A stretch of 64,000 bases of DNA from Chrysogorgia sp. JL179-B06 (taxonomy: Eukaryota > Cnidaria > Anthozoa > Scleralcyonacea > Chrysogorgiidae). This document shows positions 1 to 13,500 of this stretch, piece after piece. The stretch lies in the NCBI GenBank assembly GCA_035772405.1, contig JAYKKM010000196.1, positions 1,037,501-1,101,500 of the forward strand. The letters are read 5' to 3'. Position 1 is the stretch's first letter, and the number at the start of each line of letters is the position of its first letter. The notes under the pieces were generated by a model. It saw only the letters and a program-made list of their open reading frames with translations. It had not been told where the DNA came from and did not search any database. A program made the position numbers and the translations under genes.

Positions 1-21
1 CGAGTAGCCAAACAGGAAAAT

Positions 22-163
22 TGCGAAACAAGTTGCAGATGGAGGTGTGCAACGCTGAAAAAAGTTGCTGCAATCATTTTAGAAAGTAGAACTCGTGATT
101 CTCTACTTTCTGCAACTATTGCAGCAACTTGTATCGCAACAAATTTGGCCGTTGCAAGCCACG
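22..163. mobile_element. small foldback MITE
   Basis: GTTGCTGCAAT..GAAAGTAGA at the left is mirrored by TCTACTTTC..ATTGCAGCAAC at the right. Outer sequence GCGAAACAAGTTGC and GCAACTTGTATCGC extends the inverted repeat. Confidence 0.72.
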
Positions 164-1327
164 TCACATTGTGCAATGGTTCATTGAATACAGCCTATCC
201 CAACCTGACACTGTGATATCTGGTCAGCAAAATATTAAGTATTCGACCCCACGCAAAGTGAGCAAATTGTAAGGATTTTTAACACTAAAACTGGAATTTC
301 GCCGGTTACCTTTGGTTTTTCCTTATAGATATACGCAAAGTTTTGGGTTCGTTGATTATTGCTTTATCTGGTTTATTTAGATCTATATAGGGACTATGAC
401 TACTGTTAATGTATTGCAAAACATTTTGTGGAATCCCGCGACCAGTCGTGCGTTATGTGAAGATGTACGCGCGGCGGAACCAGGGAGCCCCCTAGAAGAC
501 GCATCTATAGGAGTATCCCACTTGCATCCCATGAAATCCCAAGAGATCAAGAGATACCACGAAATTATAACAACTATATCAGTTTGTATGCACTTGTATT
601 GCGTTGCAGTGGTTGATTACCTGAGATCTAAAAATTCTTCTGGGATTTGCTAGTTTACTTTGGATGGGCCCCTACCCCGGGTTCTCAAACACCTGATAAT
701 TTTTGCAACGTGAAATTTACTGTAAATTATGATATTTAGTTCTTTGTTTTTGCTTAAAATGTGAGCCGTGCTTGCTGTAAAATTAGCTATAAAAGCCTTT
801 GAATTTCAGAGGTTCTAGATTTCAACATTTTCAGGGGGAGCACGCCCCCTAATCCCCTTAGAAGTATCGCGCCTTCGGAGCGAATATCGTCGTAAATTTG
901 TACCGGTTTCGCCGAGTTTCAGCCCCCCTACTTTCAAGCACGTTCCGCCGCCACTGGACCCTGGTCGTCATTTTGGTATACCTCGGAACTGGATTAGCTA
1001 GAACATGCAGGCGGGGAACGGAGATAAGACGATGGGCACGAGGTTGGAACATGCATGTAATGACAATGATTCATGAACTACTATATGAATGAACAACGAA
1101 TGTCAAGATGTAATCCACAGAAAAACAATGAGCAATAACAGCTGGCGGGATGAAAAAATAATTTCTGGTGAATTAATGTAGCTCAACTCTATAAATTAAC
1201 AAAAAAACAAATAATTTGAGAAATAATCTATTCTTCAAAAATCAACAATTATGAAAGACGATAACGGCATAGAAGTGCAAACGTTGAGATGAAAATGAGA
1301 ATGCAAGAATACTAAGTTAATATAGAA
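164..1327. other. downstream of RBX1, nothing recognised
   Basis: No coding exon was supported. GCGCCTTCGGAGCG near 870 resembles the palindromic GCGCCGAAGGCGC found in non-autonomous elements elsewhere in the window, so an old hAT fragment is possible. Confidence 0.35.
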
Positions 1328-1333
1328 TTTATT
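1328..1333 (-). terminator. candidate polyadenylation signal of RBX1
   Basis: AATAAA on the minus strand (TTTATT on plus) lies 162 bp beyond the RBX1 stop codon. The position suits a 3' UTR of about 180 bases. AT-rich DNA produces such hexamers often, so this is only suggestive. Confidence 0.4.
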
Positions 1334-1494
1334 AATTGACAACTAAAAAACAAAAAACTGAAGGAGATCACAGCGGCAGATGTATAACCAACCATGCAGT
1401 TGATGCATGGAAGCAAATAATATTAGATTTACAAATTGAGACAAAACAACTCCTTGCAAAAACACAGCTACCAACCAAAAACACAGCTACGCAG

Positions 1495-1507
1495 CTATCG
1501 TCCATAC
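1495..1507 (-). CDS. RBX1: RBX1 coding exon 6, 13-bp terminal coding segment
   Basis: A pyrimidine-rich CTGTTTAG acceptor is followed by 13 bases that complete Lys and add Tyr-Gly-Arg-stop in the phase exon 5 requires. The vertebrate protein ends Lys-Tyr-Gly-His, so the match is good but rests on very few bases. An AATAAA lies 162 bp further downstream on the same strand. Confidence 0.72.
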
Positions 1508-4500
1508 CTAAACAGAAAAATCACGAACTTGATATAATAAAAGTTAAAATGCATGCATCGTGACATAAAATTAAGAAAGTTTGGTGTGATTCACTTTCCA
1601 TGCTGTGCTGGACAATTTGGTTCAGCTGATAATTTTATTGTTTTATCCTCATTCATTCTAACCTCACCAGCTTCCCATTCACACTGATTTAAGTAGCACT
1701 TAAGTAGCACTGTTGCGACTCAACTAATTGTCATTTATGGATGTTGCACAAAGAAACTTATCGTTTTCGAAAGTGTACGATTTGTGAGACCATTTACGGT
1801 TTCACGTTGCATAAAGCTTTCACGGGTAACACACAAGTAAGTCCCGTAAATTCACGTGAAACTATTTTCACTTATGTCAGCTAGGAAAGACTTTAGGCAA
1901 CGTGAACCCCTAAACGATCCCGCAACTCATACACTTTCGAAAACTATAAGTTTCTCTATGCAACACTAATAAATGTACATTTCGCTGAACCCCAAGAGTC
2001 CTTCTTAAGAGGACACTTAAGTGGAGGTTTTGTGCAACCGGGCCGTGGCCTCTACTTATCTTCCATATTAGTTTAAATGTTTAATTCACCCGGCTATTCA
2101 CTTTCTCTCATATACGACATACGATAATAAATTTCATGAAAATACCAAGTGGTTTTTATCACCAAGTAAATGAAGTAACGGAAGAGCTTATAGCACAGCA
2201 GTAAACTTTCACAATTGTATGTAATTATCACGCAATAGACCTTTTTAAAGGGGCACTGTACCCAAAAATAAATTAGTTTGAAATAAAAGGCCTTTAAGCA
2301 TAATATTTAGAAATGTTAATAGTTTTACGGTATCTCGTGCTCTTGTACTCGATAAATAACGTTTTCATTCTCGTATGTTCGCCATTTTCGAGTTTGTTCG
2401 ACGGCTCAACATTGATGTACAGCGGTGGTTTTCTTTTCAATTTTGACGTGAGTGCTTGTCTTTTGTTGAAAAAAAACCCACTTTACCCTCAAATTACGTC
2501 ATAGGGCTGCTGACGCCAGAATTATTAAAAATAGGTACGCAATGCGTACATGTGCAATGCGAACACGTGTCTGCTGATGGTTGAATAAATAGAGAAGATG
2601 AAGAATGTAGTAAGTTGAGAATGATATGTACACGAGGATGATGAAGCAAGATATAGGATAATCTATTTAGTATCTATTTGTGACTCCTCCCCCATATGTA
2701 GGCAGAGAATGGAAATGACCTCAAAATACAAGATGTACGCATCCCCAAAATACACCCTGTGAGCCCAATAAAAGCGAATAACCCACCTATAGTATATCTG
2801 TATATATAAAAGCGCTGTTGATCCCCCTTACACTAATATAATGTTCATATTTTTGTATATCCACTAACTTTATTTCACTATTCCGAAGCGATGAGCTGTC
2901 ATGTTACACAGTTACAGGAGGAAATATCTCTTGTAACTTGCAACGAAACATAGTACATATAGTAGGGACCTTAAGAAATCGCATTGCAGGTCGCTTTCGA
3001 AAACTTTCATAATATTTCGCAGTTTCAGCATACCATCCCTTATATGGCAAAAATAGCATCAGTAAAGTAAAAATCACACCGCTCCCAGAATCTCTAGATG
3101 GGAATCGTTGACACTAGACGAGACAAAAAATGACTCGGCAAATAAGGCCTGGTTTATACGTTGCACAATCGTCGCATTTCATTCAGACGCATTTCATTCA
3201 TATTATCACCAATATACAAGGCCAAACGACAAACCGCCCTCTTGAAAACACTCAAAGTGGCGGGCCGACAACGAACTAGTCGCGCCGCAAATACCAGTCC
3301 TGCTTATCATTGATCTTATAATGAACTGCATCTTTAACCAAATTAATAGTGCATTTCATAATTATTTTTCCTTGTATATTGTATTGGTGATAATGATAAC
3401 AACACGACTTTCGTCGGGTCATATTGTTTATTTGTGGCCCTCTCTTCTCTCGGGCGCAAATGTTACTACGCGGGGCGCAAATGTTACTACGCGGGCCACA
3501 AATAAACAATATGCCCATCTAAAAGTCATGTTATTGCCTTAACGTCATCATCGGTTCTATGAGGGTATAAATAGGGATCCTAACTTTACAACGATCACCC
3601 CTGAGGAAGACACTAGATTGGAGTGTCGAAACGTTGGGTCATGGACAGTAACTTTTAAAGTTACGAGTAGCGTCAAACTATATCTGATGCATTAGTAATT
3701 TATGCACTTAATTCGATACGACGTTACTGCGTCATCTAAAACGAACACGCATTTCAGACTGGCCAGTGGCCATGAAGGGATACAACGTCTTAGACAAATC
3801 TAACGAACTTAATTGGTTTTAGACGGCGCATAACCATCGCATTTAATTAATTGATTGAATTAAATTCGTCTGAATTATCAATGCGACGATTATTGTACGA
3901 CGTATAAACCAGCCCCAAGGAAGCAACATAAAATTAACTTATTTTCTACGAAATATACAAAATTCTTACTTTTGGAATTCCCACTCTCGGTTGTCCAAAG
4001 GACAAACTTGACGTGTTTTTAACCATCGTGATATACAGTGGAAATGAAAGGCGTGCTAAAACGAAATAGATAAAATACAACGTGAGCACTGGCATTGAAT
4101 ACTACAGCTATACATAATACAACGTGAGCACTGGCATTACTAAATATACTACTGCATGCGAATACTACAGTACAGCACAGCTACATAATACAACATACTA
4201 TTAAGGTCTTTCGAAACTTACATTTTTTCACGACGACAATTTTTTTTTTGTATAAACATATTTTATTAAAGCATTTACCCCAAGAGAAACCTGTGCAAAA
4301 ATGCTATTAAATGCTATTATAAATTAAACCGATAAATTCTAAATCGGTTTATCAGTGTTTCAATTTGAACGAAACCGAAAAACCGATCACGAGAAATAAC
4401 CGATTTTACAGGTTGACCGATTAACCGTCTTAGCCTAGTACCATGCATGAGACAATAGCGTAGTCTGGCTGCTATTAATAGCTCAAAAAGCGGACAAACA

Positions 4501-7500
4501 AACCAAATTTGACTCACAAGCTATTTTCTTTTGTTATGGCCGCAAGAATTATGGGTAAAAGCGGACAAACATCGATGCTGACGTCATCTCGACGGAGCGC
4601 TATTGAAAAATGCTTTCAGTCATATATAACATGGGATATACTGGGAGTAATAAAAAGATTATATAACTAATAAGTGCGTTCGACGCAAATGTATTAAAGA
4701 AGTGAATTAGGATGTGCATATCAACAAATACGAAACATATAATAAATATAAGAGCTGACGCTATAAGAATTCGTATATGGAGAACTTTCTTGTTTGCCAA
4801 ATAAGAAAGTAAGGCAATTTATTGTGTGTATACAACAATCTTATCTTGATCTTACAAATCTTATTTGCAAGGTAGTAGTTTCCCTAACCCCGTTTATATT
4901 AATATGATGTGGTTTTTAGCTTTGAGTATTTGACGTCACTTCCGGAACAGCTTGATTAATGGCGGCCGTATAATCTTGTATAAAACAGTCGAAAAGGGCA
5001 ACTCTCTATGCTCGTAATGTTGAAATTTGGCAAGTGAAATAAGAAGGACATTATCTTTAGGAATATTTAAAAATATAGAACATCAAAAATTTGATTTCAG
5101 GGGCACTTTACCAATTTGATTATGAGCTTGAAGTTTCTATGAGGTGTAATCCAGCTGTCTCGTACCCAGGCGCTTGTTTTGCTTTGCGCGACAAGGCTTA
5201 TTTGCGTGAAGGCGCGCGGGAAAACACGCGGGGACACTTCGCATCCATGCGCGCGTTACGAGGCGGGTAGCAAAATAGTTAACTATCGCCTCAGAAATTG
5301 AGAACGAATAATCACCTTTGATAAAATATGAAACTTTGACTAAAAGCAGAGCTATAAGTGTTATCATAGGTCAGTGCCGTAGCAAGCTCCAAAGGATGGG
5401 GGGGGTGTCAAGGATTTCAATCCCTAGGCCCTAACCCTCTCTCGCTGGTCAGTGGCGCTCGGTGACTATAATTGTCAGGCAAGTAATGTTGTGGTGTTCG
5501 CGGAGAAGCCGCGACCACGATCTTGGAAATTTTGATTTTGTGAAACTCTGGGAGATGGCATTTTCAGCTATTTCTGTAAGAAATTCTATTAATGATTTTT
5601 GAACAGAAATAGGTTATGTAAAAAGATTGTTTAATTAAAATATAGAAATATACATCAAAGCACAAAATGATAATAATTTATCAAAGATAACGAATATATG
5701 ACCATACACTACGTGTCTCTTATTTTATTCTACTGTGTTATTGAATTCTCCAAATTTCCCATCTGCTTTCTCCTCTAGCTTAAGAACTGAGGTGTATATT
5801 ATTATGTATGCACCTCTACAAATTATGTATGCACCTCTACAAATTATGTATGCACCTCTACAAATTAGTAGAGGTGCATACAATTTTTAACGACGTTTCT
5901 GTGAATTGTAAGCATTTTTCAATTTTTATTACAACAATTATTAAGAGATCTGCAGCCCATGCAGCTTCTACGGCACTGTAGTTAAAAGCCTTTGACTTAG
6001 TTTTGGTTTTCACTCCTTACATGATAACAGGTAAGAACAGGTTGCGACGACGTTCATACAGGAACTGAATGGAGCCTTCAATCGTACACGAGTGAAAATA
6101 ATGGTTAATTGTGAAAATGTTGTTGGTCTAAACGACGAGACATTAGATTAAATATTTTACTCCTTTTTATTTCGTGTTTTGTGCTGGGATAGAACAAAAT
6201 CTAAGTGCATGATCATAAAAAGTTCACATTATATCACAATGACAGATCTAACATATTCATGTAAACAACAATTCGCCAATAACAATTGTCTGTGATCCCT
6301 ATTTTTTTCTCGTTGAGACAGAATAAGTATATCTCGTGATTAGCAATTCATTTCGAATTGCATGAAAACAAAGCCTCATAAGAAAGGTGGAAATAGTGGA
6401 TATATGCTTGATAGTGATTGCATACACTGCTAGTCTACTGTGTCGAGTGCAACACCAGCTGCAATTAGCAAGGTATATTGTTATGAGTCAGCATCGATGG
6501 TGGGTCTCAGCACACACGAGGCGAAAAATCGCGGGGGCATTTTGCGGGGCATTTTGCGGGGACATCTCCCCTGTTGAGGACACACGAGGGGACATGTCAG
6601 AGAAGGAAAATAAAATAACATTCTTTGATTGGTTTATTTTAATTTTGTCGCAAGGACTAGTTGCTGTTTATACGATGGGACATGTTGTGGGGACAAAATG
6701 TTGTCTCCGCGACAACATTTCGAATGATGCATATACGACGGGATTTGTCTCTGAAACGCGTCCCCGCGATTTGTCGCCTGGTGTGTCCCAACCTTAATGA
6801 CTGTGATGACGGATTTTGTTATTTTGTAACAAGGGAAAACAAAAAACTTAAAATTAGAATTGAAAATGAAAAACAGTATTTCAACTGAAAATTTGAAACA
6901 GTATTTCAAATTATGCTGCGGAGTGTATATAAACATATGATTCTTCTTTGTATGACCTACTGCTCAATTATCTGCTGCCAACCAAGTGAATCTACAAACA
7001 AGCGTTTCAAACGATTAGAAGACCGTGTTAAACGTATAATAAAACATCACTCGGAAGCATCAAAGACAAATATCAAGATTACGTCGATGGAAAACCACCA
7101 AAAAAGCGATGTTCTATTCTTGTTTTTAATTCTTTGAAAATAAATATTTGTGAAAATTTTAACAATTATTAAGAAACAATCAGTACAGCTTTAGGTTACC
7201 AAAAACCAAACTACAAAGTACTGCATAAGCCATTCTTTTATCAAGCTGCACTTATCTGCAATATAAACTCCCGTTGGAAATTCGAAAAATTGATAATCTT
7301 CATATTTTTATTCGAGCAGTGAACAATCACTTTATGAACTAACAAAATATTTTTAGTTTTTAATCATTTTAATAATTTTTGACTTTTAAAATTCTTATGC
7401 CACATGTTTTTATCTATTGTACTTATAATCTTAGTTAGACAGGACACATGTTGATAACAGTAATTCATTACTGAAGTGTACATCCTATTAAAATATTCGT

Positions 7501-10500
7501 AATAATAATAATTTCTTTTACAATTTTCTTTTAGAATTTGTATTTTAACGCTGCCTACTCAGCACTATACTGCAAGGAATTAAATTTTGTAATCCTGATT
7601 ATATATTTTGTTTTGTGAAAATAAGAAACATATCATGTAATAACGATGCCGTGTCCAACCGCAAATTTCAATTTCCGAATCTTTTTCATAAACCATTTGC
7701 TCTTTTGTTGACATATTCTATAATTTGTTTACTAAACCGGCATCCGCTTTGCCGACAAAAGGTTTTGTCTGTGAAAAAATATATCGCATGATCTTGACGC
7801 GACGCGCTGGTTGTCTGTCTGCTTTTTACCACCTGTTTATCATGGAAACACGGCTATGCTTAATATTTATAGCATAATCGAGCCATCTGCAGCTATACGC
7901 AGCTTTAACCCGGATATTGTGTTTCATCAACACAACAAACGTGTTCTTTTAACACAGATTTTGGCGGTTGTATTAGCACGTTTAGTGCGTGTGACATTAA
8001 CATGTCAAAATATTTTAACAGTTAGATTATGAGCTCGAAATTATCTATCACCTCTTAGTATAATTTCAGAACTGAAACGGATTCTAATTGGTTGACTGAC
8101 GAGACTCTGAGACAATGGATACCGCGTAGCGCTATGACTATTGATTTATAAAAAAATTTAAAAAAACATTAATAAAAAACTCATTAATGGCTGCCAAAAA
8201 TAGATTCGCCAAAATTTCGGACGAAGAAATTAATGAACAAAAACAAAATGCCATTCCTCGGAAAACCAAAAATCTACAAAATATGGTGCAAAACTCTTTA
8301 AAGTTAAGTAGTCTTCCGTTCAAGTTTGGAAAATTTTTATTTGGCACTTTAAAAAAACATGGCAGTTTCATGGACTTTAAATTTACAGCCGGCTTTACTC
8401 TTTTTCGATCCAAACGGAAGTCGTGTTTTTTTCTGATCAGCTCTGAAATTAAATTAAAACAATAAGTCACCTCGACTTCGGTGACTAATTATTAAATAGA
8501 AATTGAGAGCAAATAATCCAATTGTCGATACATGGACGATCGTCAAGCTCATATCCTCAGAAAAATGATTCTGAGTCCCGGACAGGAATCGAACCTGTAA
8601 CCTTCTGATTGCCGGTGAGACGCTCTAACCATTGAGACACCGAGACTCAGATGGAGAGCGAAGGTCTCTACTATCGTCTGTCTACTCCAAGCTCTCCCAC
8701 ATTCACTACAGCAGTGTGTATATTAACTATAATCTAATTGTGTTAGTAGAAACTATAAATGTTAGTTGTTTCTTCAAAATTATTTCGAAAAACGAGCCTT
8801 AAATAAATCGGACTTAAACATCACTCGTCCTACTCAATCCAATCAGATTACAGGATTTGCATTAGACTACCAGGCCCGTTTACACAGGCGATTTTTTATG
8901 CGACGAATGTATTGAACCATTTGTGCAGATGTATGACGTTCAATACTTTAGTGAGTCATCCACTATATCACATACATCAGGGTCAGAAAAATCGCAGCAA
9001 AAATCGCCTGTGTAAACGGGCCTTTAGAACTATAAAGAAACACGAAAATTTTCCCGCCATTATTGAAATCAAACGAAAGGTTGCTAAAACCAGTTTTTTA
9101 AAAAGTTTAGAAAATGTCAAATTTCCGTGAGAATGTACAGGGAAAGATAACGAAGGACCTTCGTTTAAGGTGGCTTGATATTTTTGATAGATTTTTAAGG
9201 ACGCTAGACACTTTTTCTGATATGGGTAGAAGAAAGGCTCTCAACACATTCTCAAAAAGTTTGATGCACATTTGTTAAATTTCACAAGAGTCGCAGACTA
9301 AATTCTGACCACGACTTTTCTGCAGAAGAACAAAATATGTAGGTTATGGTAAAGTTAATATCTCAAAATATATACAGGTATATGGTGGGAATCTGAACCT
9401 TTGGAGACATTATCAGAAATGCTAGGGCTGTGCAAGCAACTAGAATCAAACAGGTATTTCTAAGAATGTCCTCATATATATGTTCAACCTGAAGTGCAGT
9501 CTAGAAAACGATGGACAATTACTGTAAGTACTGGAAAATATTTGATGAAACCAACCTTCTTTTTATATTACTATGAATTTTTATATTTTTATATAATTTT
9601 TATATCAGCAAAACTTAAGGAAATTTTTGGTAGGACATTTCCGTGTTTGGATGGCTTGATCCATAGACAATCCAGAGACAAAGCATACATGTTATTTTAT
9701 AAAGTAAGATATGCACAGTAACGGTACATTACAGTATGGCACAGTAATAATCACAGTACAGTATAGTAAGTTTAGTATCCAGTAAGCTGTATACACAAAA
9801 CCCACATACTAGGATAACATGGAATTACACATAAAATCATATTGAAATGTTTGTACACTTACATTACAAACTCCCCAAGCAACAGTACATTCCTCACTGG
9901 TTGCGGACTGCTGATTGGCTTGGCACTCAATGCCTGGTTGACATAACGTAAAAATGAGATATTATAGATTACAGTGAGTGAGCTATTCCATACATATATT
10001 TACAATGACAGCTCAGATTTCTTTTTACTTGATGTTATAATACAAAGTTTAGAGAGACAACAGAAATAATTTAGTGATTGGGGATGTACAGATACAGTAC
10101 AGTGCCCATTGAACTTCTGAGACTAACTTACACAAATCCATGATATGATTTCGGCAAATTGCACAATTGTCTACCACAATATCTACAAATTTAACAATAA
10201 AATCAGTATTTACAATTTGGCCAACTACAATACACCTGTATATTGTACAGTACTATACCGTACACTGCAAATTATATCTAAAAAATTCAGTATATCTGAT
10301 AATAATTGTAAATTTAGGTTTATCCCCTTACACCGTCTCCCTTGTGTAACTTACACAACAATCTACACCTAATTGTTCAAGATAATCCAACATGTCCAAA
10401 CCATCTCAGTCTGATAATCCTAGATAATCTCTCAACTCATCAGAAGACTAATTCCTACTTACACCTACGCTGACACTGACACCTACGCTGACACTGACAC

Positions 10501-13500
10501 CTACGATGACACTGACACCTACGATGACACTGACACCTACGATGACACTGACACCTACGATGACACTGACACCTACGATGACACTGACACCTACGATGAC
10601 ACCTACGATGACACTGACACCTACGATGACACCTACGATGACACTGACACCTACGATGACACCTACGATGACACTGACACCTACGATGACATCTACGCTG
10701 ACACTGACACCTACGATGACATCTACGATGACACTGACACCTACGATGACATCTACGCTGACACTGACACCTACGATGACACCTACGATGACACCTACGA
10801 TGACACTGACACCTACGATGACACCTACGATGACACTGACACCTACGATGACACCTACGATGACACCTACGATGACACGGACACCTACGATGACACCTAC
10901 GATGACATCTACGATGACACTGACACCTACGATGACACCTACGATGACATCTACGCTGACACCTACGATGACACTGACACCTACGATGACACCTACGATG
11001 ACATCTACGATGACACCTACGATGACACTGACACCTACGATGACACTGACACCTACGATGACACCTACAATGACACCTACGATGACATCTACGATGACAT
11101 CTACGATGACACCTACGATGACATCTACGCTGACACTGACACCTACGATGACACTGACACCTACGATGACACCTACGATGACAACTACGATGACACTGAC
11201 ACCTACGATGACACCTACGATGACATCTACGATGACACTGACACCTACGATGACACCTACGATGACATCTACGATGACACTGACACCTACGATGACATCT
11301 ACGATGACACTGACACCTACGATGACACCTACGATGACACTGACACCTACGATGACACCTACGATGACACTGACACCTACGATGACATCTACGATGACAT
11401 CTACGATGACATCTACGATGACATCTACGATGACATCTACGATGACATCTACGATGACACTGACACCTACGATGACACCTACGATGACATCTACGATAAC
11501 ACTGACACCTACGATGACACCTACGATGACATCTACGATGACACTGACACCTACGATGACAACCTACGATGACACCTACGATGACACTGACACCTACGAT
11601 GACACCTACGATGACACCTACGATGACATCTACGATGACATCTACGATGACATCTACGATGACATCTACGATGACATCTACGATGACATCTACGATGACA
11701 CTGACACCTACGATGACACCTACGATGACACCTACGATGACACCTACGATGACACTGACACCTACGATGACACCTACGATGACATCTACGATGACACTGA
11801 CACCTACGATGACAACCTACGATGACACCTACGATGACACTGACACCTACGATGACACCTACGATGACATCTACGATGACATCTACGATGACATCTACGA
11901 TGACATCTACGATGACATCTACGATGACATCTACGATGACACCTACGATGACACTGACACCTACGATGACAGCTACGATGACACCTACGATGACATCTAC
12001 GATGACACTGACACCTATGATGACACCTACGATGACATCTACGCTGACACTGACACCTACGATGACACCTACGATGACATCTACGATGACACTGACACCT
12101 ACGATGACACCTACGATGACATCTACGCTGACACTGAATGCACCTACGATGACACCTACGATGACATCTACGATGACACTGACACCTACGATGACATCTA
12201 CGCTGACACTGACACCTACGATGACACCTACGATGACACTGACACCTACGATGACATCTACGATAACACTGACACCTACGATGACACCTACGATGACACC
12301 TACGATGACATCTACGCTGACACTGACACCTACGATGACACCTACGATGACACTGACACCTACGATGACACTGACACCTACGATGACACCTACGATGACA
12401 CTGACACCTACGATGACACCTACGATGACACCTACTATGACATCTACGATGACACTGACACCTACGATGACACCTACGATGACACTGACATCTACGATGA
12501 CACTGACATGCACCTACGATGACACCTACGATGACACTGACACCTACGATGACATCTACGCTGACACTGACACCTACGATGACACCTACGATGACACTGA
12601 CACCTACGATGACACCTACGATGACATCTACGATGACACTGACACCTACGATGATACTGACACCTACGATGACACCTACGATGACATCTACGATGACACT
12701 GACACCTACGATGACACCTACGATGATACTGACACCTACGATGACATCTACGATGACACTGACACCTACGATGACACCTACGATGACACTGACACCTACG
12801 ATGACACCTACGATGACACCTACTATGACATCTACGATGACACTGACACCTACGATGACACCTACGATGACATCTACGATGACACTGACATCTACGATGA
12901 TACTGACACCTACGATGACATCTACGCTGACACTGACACCTACGATGACACCTACGATGACACTGACACCTACGATGACACCTACGATGACACCTACGAT
13001 GACACCTACGATGACACCTACGATGACACCTACGATGACACTGACACCTACGATGACATCTACGATGACACTGACACCTACGATGACACCTACGATGACA
13101 CTGACACCTACGATGACATCTACGATAACACTGACACCTACGATGACACCTACGATGACATCTACGATGACACTGACACCTACGATGACACTGACACCTA
13201 CGATGACATCTACGATGACACTGACACCTACGATGACACCTACGATGACATCTACGATGACACTGACACCTACGATGACACCTACGATGACACCTACGAT
13301 GACATCTACGATGACACTGACACCTACGATGACACCTACGATGACATCTACGATGACACTGACACCTACGATGACACCTACGATGACACCTACGATGACA
13401 TCTACGATGACACTGACACCTACGATGACACCTACGATGACATCTACGCTGACACGGACACCTACGATGACACCTACGATGACACTGACACCTACGATGA

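Noticed and set aside
3961..3972. RBX1 ending at the TAA directly after EFQK
   Set aside because: A good GTAAGA donor overlaps that point and a downstream acceptor gives Tyr-Gly-Arg-stop like other RBX1 proteins; kept as a minor alternative.
2245..5115. Possible large element bounded by GGGGCACTxTACC at both sides
   Set aside because: The two copies are in the same orientation, no further shared sequence is seen, and RBX1 exon 5 lies between them.
6387..6797. 136-codon open frame
   Set aside because: Its second half coincides with a MITE with inverted ends and no family motif is visible.
6913..7137. Short frame with signal-peptide-like start
   Set aside because: No homology, splice structure or codon evidence; it lies within an RBX1 intron.
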